The notes under the pieces: generated by a model | The model's input: the letters and a program-made list of their open reading frames with translations, nothing else | Told to the model about the DNA's origin: nothing | The model's database searches: none | Program-made: the position numbers and the translations under genes | Assembly (NCBI RefSeq): GCF_003611585.1 | Contig: NZ_RAVW01000013.1 | Coordinates: 1-51,008 of the forward strand | Source of the DNA: Corallococcus exercitus | GTDB lineage: Bacteria > Myxococcota > Myxococcia > Myxococcales > Myxococcaceae | Direction: 5' to 3' | DNA: 51,008 bases | In this document: in pieces, positions 8,566 to 16,717 of the stretch | Layout: each line of letters starts with the position of its first letter | How positions within the stretch are numbered: position 1 is the first letter of the stretch

Positions 8566-9456
8566 ATGCGCGTCATGGCCCCTTCGCGCATCGACACCGC
8601 CGTCACCCGGATGTTGGGCATCCGCTATCCCATCATCGCCGCGCCCATGTTCCTGGTGTCCAACGCCGCGCTGCTGGAGGCCGCCGGACGCGCGGGCGCC
8701 ATCGGCGCGGTGCCGTCGCTCAACTACCGCACCGCGCAGGCGTACCGGGACTTCCTCGCCACGTTCCCGAAGGACGTGCCCTTCGGCGTGAACCTCATCC
8801 TCAAGTGGGCCGAGCGCCTGGAGGAGGACGTGGCCGCGACGGTGGAGCGCAAGGTGCCGCTGGTCATCACCAGCCTGGGCGACCCCACGCCCATCGTGGA
8901 GCGCGTGCACGCGTACGGCGGCAAGGTGTGGAGCGACGTGATTTCGCTGCGCCACGCGGAGAAGGCCGCGAAGGCGGGCGTGGACGCGTTGGTCGCGGTG
9001 GGCAGCGGCGCGGGCGGCCACGCGGGCAACCTGAGCCCCATGGTGCTGGGCCCGTGGCTCAAGGCGGAGCTGGGCGTGCCGGTGGTGCTCGCGGGCGCGC
9101 TGTCCACCGGGCGCCACCTGGCCGCGACGCTCGCGCTGGGAATGGATGGCGCGTACGTGGGCACGCGCTTCCTCGCCACGGAAGAAGCCGGCGCCGCGCC
9201 CGACTACAAGCAGGCGCTGGTGGACTCGAACCCGGAGGACCTCGAGTACACGAAGGAAGTGACGGGCGTGCACGGCAACTTCATCAAGAGCGCGCTGGAG
9301 CGCTTCCGCGCGGGCCAGGGCAAGGCGTGGAAGGACACCTGGAGCGCGGGCCAGGGCGTGGCCTTCGTGAAGGACGTGCTGCCCGCCGCTACCGTCGTCG
9401 AGCGCATGGTGCGCGAGTACTCCGAAGCGCGCGCCGCGCTGCCGTCCGAATCCTGA
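8566..9456 (+). CDS. Nitronate monooxygenase / NAD(P)H-dependent flavin oxidoreductase
   Basis: A 296-residue TIM-barrel flavoprotein of the 2-nitropropane dioxygenase family. Visible family features are the N-terminal YPIIAAPMFLVSN, the AGAIGAVPSLNYR segment, the phosphate-binding region VGSGAGGHAGN with its conserved His, and GALSTGRHLAATLALGMDGAYVGTRFLAT for FMN binding. Such enzymes oxidise alkyl nitronates using FMN; some relatives are enoyl reductases, so the exact substrate is open. An internal ATG at 8575 is an alternative start. It is divergent from the pom operon and appears to be monocistronic, with a hairpin after it. Confidence 0.88.
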   Translation: MRVMAPSRIDTAVTRMLGIRYPIIAAPMFLVSNAALLEAAGRAGAIGAVPSLNYRTAQAYRDFLATFPKDVPFGVNLILKWAERLEEDVAATVERKVPLVITSLGDPTPIVERVHAYGGKVWSDVISLRHAEKAAKAGVDALVAVGSGAGGHAGNLSPMVLGPWLKAELGVPVVLAGALSTGRHLAATLALGMDGAYVGTRFLATEEAGAAPDYKQALVDSNPEDLEYTKEVTGVHGNFIKSALERFRAGQGKAWKDTWSAGQGVAFVKDVLPAATVVERMVREYSEARAALPSES

Positions 9457-9490
9457 AGCAGCGCTGAAGCGGCTCCGGGTTTGAAGGCCC

Positions 9491-9518
9491 CGCTTCCGGC
9501 CGCGTCCCGCCGGAAGCG
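9491..9518 (+). terminator. Hairpin downstream of the oxidoreductase gene
   Basis: A perfect 10-bp stem, CGCTTCCGGC and its complement, with an 8-base loop begins 35 bases after the stop codon. There is no T-run, so intrinsic termination is uncertain, but its placement suits a 3' end stabiliser or a terminator in a high-GC genome. Confidence 0.5.
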
Positions 9519-9883
9519 AGTGGTCTCCCCGGACCCTCGAAATCGTCTCCCAGCCCACGAAGCAACCTGGCACGTCGGGCGACCTCGCACGGCCTTCCCG
9601 TGACGTCATGGGAGGGGCGGAGGCGCGCCCGCCTACCACCCCGGTTCGACGCGCGCGGCACCCGCGAAAAAATCACCCGGGAAGCCTTGCGAAACGCGTG
9701 CGCGAGAACGGCGGAAACGGCGGATTGTCGCGGGTTTGCGGGCCCTGTCCGAACGCCCGGAGATGTCAGACCCCACTCGTAATCTGTGTCTCACGAGGTC
9801 ACGCACAGCAGCGACTTCTCCCCGGTACCTCTCCGTCTGAAAAGCGGGGGGAGAAGCTCCTCTTTCGACAGGTTTTCCACGCC
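9519..9883. other. Long intergenic region before the XRE regulator
   Basis: With the preceding hairpin this makes a 427-base gap with no convincing gene. An open frame runs through it into the regulator but has poor coding character and lacks a good start. It contains somewhat more A/T-rich patches (GCGAAAAAATCACC near 9663 and CTCGTAATCTGTGTCTC near 9776) that could hold the regulator's promoter. A GGGGGGAGAAG purine stretch occurs near 9845. I see no RNA gene in it. Confidence 0.4.
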
Positions 9884-10258
9884 ATGGAACAACGACTGGC
9901 AACCCTCATTGGAAACGCGGTGCGAGTGGCCCGGCAGCGGCTGGAGCTGACGCAGGCCGATGTCGCCGAGCGCGTTGGCATCGCCACCGAGGTGTACGGG
10001 CGGCTGGAGCGCGGGCACATGCTGCCCAGCGTGCGGACGTTGCGGAAGCTGTGCCTGGTGCTCAGCTGCTCGTCGGATGTGCTGCTCGGGCTGAGCGCGA
10101 CGGCGGCGGTGACGGAGGACGGCGCGCCGCAGCTGGCGGAAGACCCGCCGGAGTACCGCGAGCGTCCCGAGGTGCGCCGCCTCATGCGCACCGTGCGCAA
10201 GCTGGACTCCCCGCGCCTGCGCCTCCTGGGACAGGTCGCGCACGCACTGGAGCGATGA
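9884..10258 (+). CDS. XRE-family helix-turn-helix regulator
   Basis: A 124-residue protein. Residues about 8-65 form a Cro/C1-type HTH (RVARQRLELTQADVAERVGI, then a YGRLERG recognition end and SVRTLRKLCLVL). The remaining 60 residues are unrecognised and contain a basic helix (RRLMRTVRKLDSPRLRLLG). The ATG at 9884 is chosen because it begins just before the HTH; upstream in-frame starts would add a non-coding-looking leader. No neighbour suggests a target, and autoregulation through the long upstream gap is possible. Confidence 0.85.
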   Translation: MEQRLATLIGNAVRVARQRLELTQADVAERVGIATEVYGRLERGHMLPSVRTLRKLCLVLSCSSDVLLGLSATAAVTEDGAPQLAEDPPEYRERPEVRRLMRTVRKLDSPRLRLLGQVAHALER

Positions 10259-10319
10259 AGCGCGGAAGGCGCTGAGAGCAGCAGGGGGCCGCGCTCGCGA
10301 CAGGGGGAGCGCTGGAGCG

Positions 10320-11717
10320 CTACTCCGCCGCGGGCTCCGCGTTCGCATCCACGGGAGCGGAGGTTTCGCGGTGGACAGGGGGGGATGAAGTCCCGGCGAC
10401 GGGCAGCCGGAGGATGAAGCGCGCACCGCCTTCCGCGCGGTTCTCCGCCTCCAGGGTGCCGCCCGCGCGCGCCACGTAGTCGCGGCAGAGCGCCAGGCCC
10501 AGGCCGGTGCCCTTGCCGGGCGGCTTGGTGGTGAAGAAGGGCTCGAAGAGGCGCGGCAGCGCGGCCTCCGGGATGCCCGGCCCGTTGTCCTCCACCTCCA
10601 CCCGCACGCGGCCGTCGTCCATGCGCGCGCGCAGCATCACGTGCGCGGGCTTGCTGGAGCGGGCGGCCTCCAGCGCGTCCGCGGCGTTGAGCAGCAGGTT
10701 CACCAGCACCTGCACCAGGTGGCGGGCCGTGACGCGCGCGGGGGCCAGCCCCGGCGCCACGTCGCGCTCCACCACGCCCAGGCTTCGCAGCCGCACCGAG
10801 GCCAGCCGCTGCGCCTCGGCCAGCGTCTCCGCGACGTCGCAGGACTCCGCGCCGTCGGGGGCCTCGCGGGAGAACAGGCGCAGGTCGGTGACAATCTGCT
10901 GGATGCGCATCACGCCCTGCTGCGTTTCATCCAGCACGCGCCGCACGTCCTCCAGGTCCTCGGGCACGCCGTGCGCCCATTCCTCCTGGAGGTAGTGCAG
11001 GTTCGACTTCACGTACGCCAGCGGGTTGTTCACCTCGTGAGCCACGCCCGCGGCCAATTGCCCCACCACCACCAGCCGCTCCACCTCCGCGCGCTGGCGC
11101 TCCACGCGCGCGCGGCGCGACTCGCTCTCCGCCAGCCGCCGCAGGGCCTCCACGCGCTCCAGGTGCGCGGTGCGCTCCGCGGTGCGCAGCTTGCGGAAGG
11201 TCTCCGCGCCGTGCGCGGACACCGCGAACACGAAGACGAGGCTGATGCACTGGCTGCCGAACACCGTCCAGGGCACGTGCGACAGCCACGTCATCAGCAC
11301 CACCGCCACCAGCGTGCCGCCGATGGCGGTCCACACCGGCAGCCGCTGGCCCGGGACGAAGACGGTGACGAAGAGGGGCACCGTGTAGAAGGCGGGGAAC
11401 AGCGGGCTCGCCAGGCCACCGGTGAGCAGGATGCACACGGTGAGCGCGGTCAGGCTGACGATGCCGGACGCGATGCCGCTGAAGGGCGGGCGCAGCCACC
11501 CGGCGCCCACGACCGCGCCCAGCACGAAGAACGTCCCGGCCCACACCAGGTGCACCGCCAGGAAGTCGGCGCGGAAGCCGCCCAGCATCAGCGGGTGCGC
11601 CAGCGAGCCCAGCGTGATGAGCAGCGCGCACAGCCAATACGTGCGCCGCCGGACCCGCTGACGGGCCCGGACATCCGCGTCCGCGGAGTCCCACGCTCTG
11701 GCGGCCGGGAGCGTCAC
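10320..11717 (-). CDS. Membrane sensor histidine kinase
   Basis: A 465-residue kinase beginning at a GTG that overlaps the GST stop (GTGA). Residues about 25-195 hold five or six hydrophobic segments forming a membrane sensor with little periplasmic domain. A HisKA domain follows with phospho-acceptor His in GVAHEVNNPLAYV, then an HATPase_c domain with N box LVNLLLNAADAL, G1 box VEDNGPGIP and G2 box GKGTGLGLAL. No response regulator is adjacent, so it is an orphan kinase. It is the last gene of the PLD-GST-kinase operon on the minus strand. Confidence 0.9.
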   Translation of the reverse strand: MTLPAARAWDSADADVRARQRVRRRTYWLCALLITLGSLAHPLMLGGFRADFLAVHLVWAGTFFVLGAVVGAGWLRPPFSGIASGIVSLTALTVCILLTGGLASPLFPAFYTVPLFVTVFVPGQRLPVWTAIGGTLVAVVLMTWLSHVPWTVFGSQCISLVFVFAVSAHGAETFRKLRTAERTAHLERVEALRRLAESESRRARVERQRAEVERLVVVGQLAAGVAHEVNNPLAYVKSNLHYLQEEWAHGVPEDLEDVRRVLDETQQGVMRIQQIVTDLRLFSREAPDGAESCDVAETLAEAQRLASVRLRSLGVVERDVAPGLAPARVTARHLVQVLVNLLLNAADALEAARSSKPAHVMLRARMDDGRVRVEVEDNGPGIPEAALPRLFEPFFTTKPPGKGTGLGLALCRDYVARAGGTLEAENRAEGGARFILRLPVAGTSSPPVHRETSAPVDANAEPAAE

Positions 11718-12331
11718 TCCGGCGAGTCCGCCCGCGCGCGCTTCGCGGCGGGACGGGCGAGGTGGTGCTTCGTGTACGCCTGGAGTCCGGCGAAGTCCTT
11801 CGTCAGGCCCAGCATGCCGGCCCACGCCAGCAGCGACGCCATGAGCACGTCCGCGGCGCTGAAGCGCGAGCCCACCAGGAACTCACGCCCTCCCAGCCGC
11901 GCTTCCAGCACGCGCGCGGCGTCCGTGAAGCGCTGCACCGCGCGGTCCGCCAGGGCGGGGACGCGCTGGCCTTCCGGCAGGCCCTGGGTGTGCTCGAAGT
12001 AGGCCTCCACCCGCGGCTCCAGCGTCGTGACGGCGAAGGAGATCCACTGGTAGTACTCGGCGCGCTCGGGCGAGCCGGGCGCCGGGGCCAACCCCTTCTC
12101 CGGGAAGCGGTCCGCCAGGTGAAGCAGGTGCGCGGTGGACTCCATGACGGGCTGTCCGCCGTCCTCCAGCGCGGGCACGACGCCGAGCGGGTGGACGTGC
12201 TGGAGGTAGTCCGGGTGCTTGTGAGCGCCATTCGCCAGGTCCACGCGGACCAGCTCGTACGGCACCCCCAGCTCCTCCAGCAGCCAGCGCGGACGCGTGG
12301 AACGCGTGCGAGGCGCGAAGTACAGCTTCAT
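11714..12331 (-). CDS. Glutathione S-transferase family protein
   Basis: A 205-residue GST. The N-terminal thioredoxin-like half (MKLYFAPRTRSTRPRWLLEE, with cis-Pro in GVVPALEDG and MESTAHLLHLAD) binds glutathione, and the C-terminal helical half carries the N-capping motif FSAADVLMASLLAW. The start ATG overlaps the PLD-family stop (ATGA) and its stop overlaps the kinase start (GTGA), so all three genes are coupled. Substrate unknown; a conjugation or peroxide-detoxifying role is likely from the family. Confidence 0.88.
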   Translation of the reverse strand: MKLYFAPRTRSTRPRWLLEELGVPYELVRVDLANGAHKHPDYLQHVHPLGVVPALEDGGQPVMESTAHLLHLADRFPEKGLAPAPGSPERAEYYQWISFAVTTLEPRVEAYFEHTQGLPEGQRVPALADRAVQRFTDAARVLEARLGGREFLVGSRFSAADVLMASLLAWAGMLGLTKDFAGLQAYTKHHLARPAAKRARADSPE

Positions 12332-12957
12332 GGCGACTCCTCCCGTGGACGGCTCAATCGCCGGGACTTCCCCAACCGCACCGCGTCCCGTCCCCGTTTC
12401 TTCGCCTGTCCGACGCCGGAGGGCAAGATGGGGTCCGGACACACCGCGCGGAGCCGACATCCGCGGCACTCGGCGCCGCTCCACACCGCGTCAAAGAGGG
12501 CGGTCGTCCGGTCGATGGTGTCGAAGTCCTCGGTCACGAAACCCATCTCGAAGTTGCGGACGTCATCGCCCTTGGCGCCCAGTCCCGCGCCGGTGAGGTT
12601 GGCGCTTCCCAGGTAGACCCAGGCGCCATCCACCACCACCGCCTTGAAGTGCACGCGCGGGCACACCTTCAGTTCCAGCCCGCCCTTCACCAGCCGGGAG
12701 CGGGCGTCGAACGCGGCCCGGAACGGCCGGCTGGGCAGTTCCGCGTGCAACAGCCGCAGCGCCACGCCCCGGGCGGCCAGCCCGTCCAGCACCTCCAGGA
12801 GCGGCACGAACGCCCCCTTCGAGCGCTCCACGTACATGGCCTTCACGTTGGCCGTGGCCATCCACACCGACTCGCGCGCGTGGGCCAGCTTGCGCAGCAC
12901 GACCTCCCGGTACAGCGCGCTCCCCGACAGCAGCTCCGCGTCGATGGGCCTCATCAT
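12328..12957 (-). CDS. Single-HKD phospholipase D-family protein with a Cys cluster
   Basis: A 209-residue PLD-superfamily protein with one HxKx4D motif (His103, Lys105, Asp110) followed by GSANLTG, as in Nuc-type nucleases that dimerise to build the active site. An unusual feature is the C-terminal CX2CX5C (Cys164, Cys167, Cys173) plus Cys99 close to the catalytic His. The basic tail (about residues 186-203) would suit nucleic-acid binding. There are two adjacent ATG codons (12957 and 12954). It is the first gene of an overlapping three-gene operon and is divergent from tetR. Nuclease versus lipase activity cannot be told from sequence. Confidence 0.82.
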   Translation of the reverse strand: MMRPIDAELLSGSALYREVVLRKLAHARESVWMATANVKAMYVERSKGAFVPLLEVLDGLAARGVALRLLHAELPSRPFRAAFDARSRLVKGGLELKVCPRVHFKAVVVDGAWVYLGSANLTGAGLGAKGDDVRNFEMGFVTEDFDTIDRTTALFDAVWSGAECRGCRLRAVCPDPILPSGVGQAKKRGRDAVRLGKSRRLSRPREESP

Positions 12958-13042
12958 GTGACCCAGCGTCGCACATGGGATTACACGGCGCCATCCCCTC
13001 CCCTCCTGGCTGTCCGCCGGTGGAAGGAGGCCGGCGCGCGGC

Positions 13043-13071
13043 TTGACCAATGACCCGGGGTCATTTAACTG
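13043..13071 (+). promoter_or_regulatory. tetR promoter with palindromic operator in the spacer
   Basis: A -35 box TTGACC (13043-13048) is followed by exactly 17 bases forming the palindrome AATGACCC-G-GGGTCATT (13049-13065), then a -10-like TAACTG (13066-13071). The expected transcription start is about 7 bases later, at or next to the ATG at 13078, so the message may be leaderless. A repressor bound to the spacer would block RNA polymerase. The natural candidate is the TetR protein encoded here. Confidence 0.7.
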
Positions 13072-13077
13072 CGAGTC

Positions 13078-13749
13078 ATGGCGGGAGCACTGGCCGCGAA
13101 GCGGGTCGTCCCGCTCCGGGCGCGGCGGGACGAGGACAAGGAAGCGCGGCGGCGGGAGCTGCTGGACGCGGCGCGCGCGCTGTTCGAGGCCACGTCGTTC
13201 GCCCAGGTGAAGATGGCGGACGTCGCGGCGCGCACGGGCCTGGCGAAGGGGACGGTGTTCCTCTACTTCCCGACGAAGGAGGCGCTGTTCCTGGCGCTCC
13301 TGGACGACCTGCTCACCGCGTGGTTCGCGAAGCTGAACGAGCGCCTGGCCCAGGGCGGCACGTGGACGGGCCACCAGCTGGCGCGCGCGGTGGCCGTGTC
13401 GCTGGAGGGCGAGGAGACCTTCACGCGGCTCCTGGCGCTGATGCAGACGGTGCTGGAGCAGAACGTGACCGTGGCGCAGACGCAGGCGTTCAAGGAGCGG
13501 GTGCTCGGGGCCATGGGGACGACGGCGGCGCTGCTCCAGGAGCGGCTGCCCTTCCTCACGCCGGAGACAGCGGGCCAGGTCATCCGCCACGTGCACGCGC
13601 TGATGACGGGCCTGCGGCAGATGGCGGACATCGCGCCCGTGGCGCGCGAGGTGCTGACGCTGCCGCACATGGCGCCCCTGCGCGTGGACTTCACCGCCGA
13701 GCTGACGGCGGCCATCACCACCCTTCTTCGCGGGCTCGAGGCCCGCTGA
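13078..13749 (+). CDS. TetR-family transcriptional repressor
   Basis: A 223-residue regulator. Residues about 22-75 are a TetR HTH (RRRELLDAARALFEATSF, then VKMADVAARTGLAKGTVFLYFPTKEALF), followed by an all-helical ligand-binding domain. The palindrome in its promoter spacer suggests autoregulation. The two aldehyde dehydrogenase genes follow on the same strand after a 36-base gap, so they are the likely targets, and an aldehyde or fatty acyl compound is the likely inducer (inference). The divergent PLD-GST-kinase operon starts 120 bases away and could share control. Confidence 0.9.
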   Translation: MAGALAAKRVVPLRARRDEDKEARRRELLDAARALFEATSFAQVKMADVAARTGLAKGTVFLYFPTKEALFLALLDDLLTAWFAKLNERLAQGGTWTGHQLARAVAVSLEGEETFTRLLALMQTVLEQNVTVAQTQAFKERVLGAMGTTAALLQERLPFLTPETAGQVIRHVHALMTGLRQMADIAPVAREVLTLPHMAPLRVDFTAELTAAITTLLRGLEAR

Positions 13750-13762
13750 AACACCTTTCACA

Positions 13763-13774
13763 GTTTCTAGAAAC
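13763..13774. promoter_or_regulatory. 12-bp perfect palindrome before the first aldehyde dehydrogenase
   Basis: GTTTCTAGAAAC lies between the tetR stop and the ATG at 13786, just ahead of a GGAG ribosome site at 13775-13778. It differs from the tetR operator, so it may bind another factor or mark an internal control point. It is too short to be a stable hairpin with a loop. Confidence 0.35.
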
Positions 13775-13785
13775 GGAGCTTTGTC

Positions 13786-15237
13786 ATGCTGGAAGCCGTC
13801 GCGTCCCTCCTCCCCCAGGCCTCGGCCGAAGTGGACCGCATCCGCGCGGTGTTCGAAGCGCAGCGCGCGAACCGCTGGAACCTGTCTCGCAGCACTCCCG
13901 CGGAGCGCATCGCGCGGCTGCGCAAGCTGCGCGAGGCCATCATCGCGCGGCGCGAAGCGCTGGCGGAGGCCATCCACCAGGACTTCCGCAAGCCGGCGGT
14001 GGAGGTGGAGCTGACGGAGGTGCACCCCACGCTGGAGGAGCTGAACCACACGGTGAAGCACCTGAAGTCGTGGATGAAGCCCAAGCGGGTGGCGACGCCG
14101 CTGACGCTCAAGGGCGCGTCCAGCCACGTGCGCTACGAGGCGAAGGGGGTGGTGCTCATCCTGTCGCCGTGGAACTACCCGTTCCAGCTGCTGGTGGCGC
14201 CGCTCATCGCGGCCATCGCCGCGGGCAACGCGGTGATGCTCAAGCCCAGTGAGAAGACGCCGCACACGTCGCGCTTCCTGGCGAAGCTGGTGCGGGACGT
14301 GTTCCCGGAGAACGAGGTGGCGGTGTTCGAGGGCGGCGCGGAGGTGGCGGAGGCGCTGCTCCAGCACCCGTTCGACCACTTCTTCTTCACGGGCAACCCG
14401 AACATCGGCCGCAAGGTGATGGCGGCGGCGACGAAGTTCCTCTCCAGCGTGACGCTGGAATTGGGCGGCAAGTCGCCGGTCATCATCGACGCGTCCGCGA
14501 ACCTGAAGGCGGCGGCGGAGGCGCTGGCGTGGGGCAAGTTCGTCAACGCGGGCCAGACGTGCGTGGCGCCGGACTACATCTACGTGCCCGCGTCGAAGCA
14601 GCAGGCCTTCCTGGAGGCCTTCAAGGCGGTGCTGACGCGCTTCTACGGTGAGACGGAGGCCGAGCGTCAGGCGAGCCCGGACTTCGCGCGCGTGGTGGAC
14701 CCGGCGGCGTGGAGGCGGCTCAAGGAGGTGCTCGACCGCACGGTCGCCGCGGGGGCGAAGGTGGAGGCGGGGGGCACGGCGGACGGGCCGTCGCGATACG
14801 TGTCGCCCACGGTGTTGTCCGGAGTGACGACGAAGATGCCCATCATGGAGGGTGAAATCTTCGGGCCGGTGTTGCCGGTGCTGACGTACGAGCGGCTCGA
14901 GGAGGTGTACGCGCACATCAACGAAGGCGGGAAGCCGCTGGCGCTGTACGTGTTCTCCCAGGACTCGAAGGTGGTGGAGGAGGTGCTCCAGCACACGACG
15001 TCGGGCGGGGTGGTGGTGAACAACGTGCTCATCCACGTGGCGAACCCGAACCTGCCGTTCGGCGGGGTGGGGATGAGCGGGTTGGGGAACTACCACGGGC
15101 ACTACGGCTTCAAGACGTTCAGCCACGAGCGGGCGGTGATGGTCCAGTGGATGAAGTCGCTGGCTGCCGTGTTCTTCCCGCCGTATCGGGGAAAGGCCCA
15201 GGAATGGGCCTCCCGCGCGACCCGGATGCTGGAGTAG
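13786..15237 (+). CDS. Aldehyde dehydrogenase (ALDH3/fatty-aldehyde type)
   Basis: A 483-residue NAD(P)+-dependent aldehyde dehydrogenase. The catalytic Glu lies in LELGGKSPVI and the nucleophile Cys in NAGQTCVAPDY; cofactor-binding segments include ILSPWNYPFQLL, KPSEKTP and FFTGNPNIGRKVM. The length and the C-terminal FFPPYRGKAQEWASRA extension match the ALDH3/FALDH group, which oxidises medium to long-chain aldehydes and often sits on membranes through the C-terminus. It is 27 bases upstream of a paralogue and downstream of tetR, forming one operon. Confidence 0.93.
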   Translation: MLEAVASLLPQASAEVDRIRAVFEAQRANRWNLSRSTPAERIARLRKLREAIIARREALAEAIHQDFRKPAVEVELTEVHPTLEELNHTVKHLKSWMKPKRVATPLTLKGASSHVRYEAKGVVLILSPWNYPFQLLVAPLIAAIAAGNAVMLKPSEKTPHTSRFLAKLVRDVFPENEVAVFEGGAEVAEALLQHPFDHFFFTGNPNIGRKVMAAATKFLSSVTLELGGKSPVIIDASANLKAAAEALAWGKFVNAGQTCVAPDYIYVPASKQQAFLEAFKAVLTRFYGETEAERQASPDFARVVDPAAWRRLKEVLDRTVAAGAKVEAGGTADGPSRYVSPTVLSGVTTKMPIMEGEIFGPVLPVLTYERLEEVYAHINEGGKPLALYVFSQDSKVVEEVLQHTTSGGVVVNNVLIHVANPNLPFGGVGMSGLGNYHGHYGFKTFSHERAVMVQWMKSLAAVFFPPYRGKAQEWASRATRMLE

Positions 15238-15264
15238 GCACGGGCGAGGGAAAGAGGAGCCGGC

Positions 15265-16704
15265 ATGCGCGTGGTGTCAGTGGAGGAGGCCCTGGTCCCC
15301 GGAGACCTGCAGGCGGTGTTCGACCGCCTCCAGGCGCGCCGCTGGGAGCTGGCGAAGACGGGGCCGAAGGAGCGCCTCGCGCGGCTGGAGAAGCTCAAGT
15401 CGCTGCTCTTGGAGCGGCGCGAGGAGCTGGCGGACGCCCTGCACGAGGACTTCCACAAGCCGGCGGCGGAGGTGGAGGCGACGGAGATCCTCCCCGTGCT
15501 GCTGGAATTGGCGCACGTGCAGAAGCACCTGAAGGCGTGGATGAAGCCGCGCAAGGTGGGGGCGCCGCTGCTGCTCGCGGGCACGAAGAGCGAGGTGCAC
15601 CCGGAGCCCCGGGGCGTGGTGCTCATCCTGGCCCCATGGAACTACCCGTTCCACCTGCTGGTGTCGCCGCTGGTGGCGGCGGTGGCGGCGGGCAACGCGG
15701 TCCTGTGCAAGCCGAGTGAGAAGACGCCGGGCACGGCGCGCTTCCTGGCGCAGCTGCTGCGGGATGTGTTTCCGCAGGACGAGGTGGCGCTGGTGGAGGG
15801 CGGGCCGGAGGTGGGCGAGGCGCTGTTGCGGCTGCCTTTCGACCACTTCTTCTTCACGGGCGGACCGCGCGTGGGTCGGCGAGTGATGGAGGCGGCGGCG
15901 CGGCACCTGGCGGGGGTGACGCTGGAGCTGGGTGGGAAGTCGCCGGTCATCGTGGATGCGTCCGCGGACGTGGACGCGGCGGCGGAGCGGATCGTCTGGG
16001 GGAAGTTCCTCAACGCAGGGCAGACGTGCATCGCGCCGGACCACGTCTGGGTGCACGCGTCGAAGGAGGAGGCGCTGCTTGCGGGGATGAAGGCCGCGCT
16101 GGAGCGCTTCTACGGAAAGACGGAGGAGGCGCGGCGGGCGTCGCTGGACTTCTGCCGGATGGTGGATGACGGCGCGTTCAAGCGCGTATGCGGTCTGCTG
16201 GACGAGTCCGTGGCCCAGGGCGCGCGAGTGGTGGCGGGAGGCGGCGTGCACGCGGAAACGCGCTACATCGCGCCCACGGTGCTGGCGGACGTGACGCCGG
16301 AGTCGGCGGTGATGGACGAGGAGATCTTCGGGCCACTGTTGCCGGTGCTGCGCTTCGAGTCACTGGATGAAGTGGTGACGCACGTGCGCGCGGGCGGCAA
16401 GCCGCTGGCCATGTATGTCTTCAGCCACGAAGAGGCCACGGTGGAGCGCCTGCTGAAGCAGACGAGCGCGGGCGGGACGGTGGTGAACAACGTGGTGTTG
16501 CACAACGTGAACCCGCACCTGCCGTTCGGAGGCGTGGGCCAGAGCGGCCTGGGCGCGTATCACGGCGAGGCGGGCTTCAAGGCCTTCAGCCACGAGCGCG
16601 CGGTGGTGAGGCAGGGCCGCACGGCCTTCACGAACCTCTTCTTCCCGCCCTACCGGGGCAAGGCCCAGCGCCTGGCGCGGCTCGCGAGCAAGCTGTTCGA
16701 GTAG
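15265..16704 (+). CDS. Aldehyde dehydrogenase, tandem paralogue
   Basis: A 479-residue paralogue of the upstream enzyme, with the same catalytic elements (LELGGKSPVI, NAGQTCIAPDHV) and C-terminus FFPPYRGKAQRLARLASKLFE. A GAGGAGCC ribosome site precedes the ATG. The 3' end of this gene is copied in altered form at three places in the accessory island that begins right after it (about 16984, 17591 and 25321). Two paralogous enzymes in one operon may split chain-length specificity. Confidence 0.93.
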   Translation: MRVVSVEEALVPGDLQAVFDRLQARRWELAKTGPKERLARLEKLKSLLLERREELADALHEDFHKPAAEVEATEILPVLLELAHVQKHLKAWMKPRKVGAPLLLAGTKSEVHPEPRGVVLILAPWNYPFHLLVSPLVAAVAAGNAVLCKPSEKTPGTARFLAQLLRDVFPQDEVALVEGGPEVGEALLRLPFDHFFFTGGPRVGRRVMEAAARHLAGVTLELGGKSPVIVDASADVDAAAERIVWGKFLNAGQTCIAPDHVWVHASKEEALLAGMKAALERFYGKTEEARRASLDFCRMVDDGAFKRVCGLLDESVAQGARVVAGGGVHAETRYIAPTVLADVTPESAVMDEEIFGPLLPVLRFESLDEVVTHVRAGGKPLAMYVFSHEEATVERLLKQTSAGGTVVNNVVLHNVNPHLPFGGVGQSGLGAYHGEAGFKAFSHERAVVRQGRTAFTNLFFPPYRGKAQRLARLASKLFE

Positions 16705-16717
16705 GCTGGGAGGCACG

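Noticed and set aside
9608-9883. N-terminal extension of the XRE regulator
   Set aside because: No ribosome site or conserved-looking sequence; the HTH starts just after the ATG at 9884.
12958-15126. Upstream extension of the PLD-family frame across tetR and the first dehydrogenase
   Set aside because: Antisense to well-supported genes and rich in Arg/His/Gln; the recognisable protein begins at 12957.
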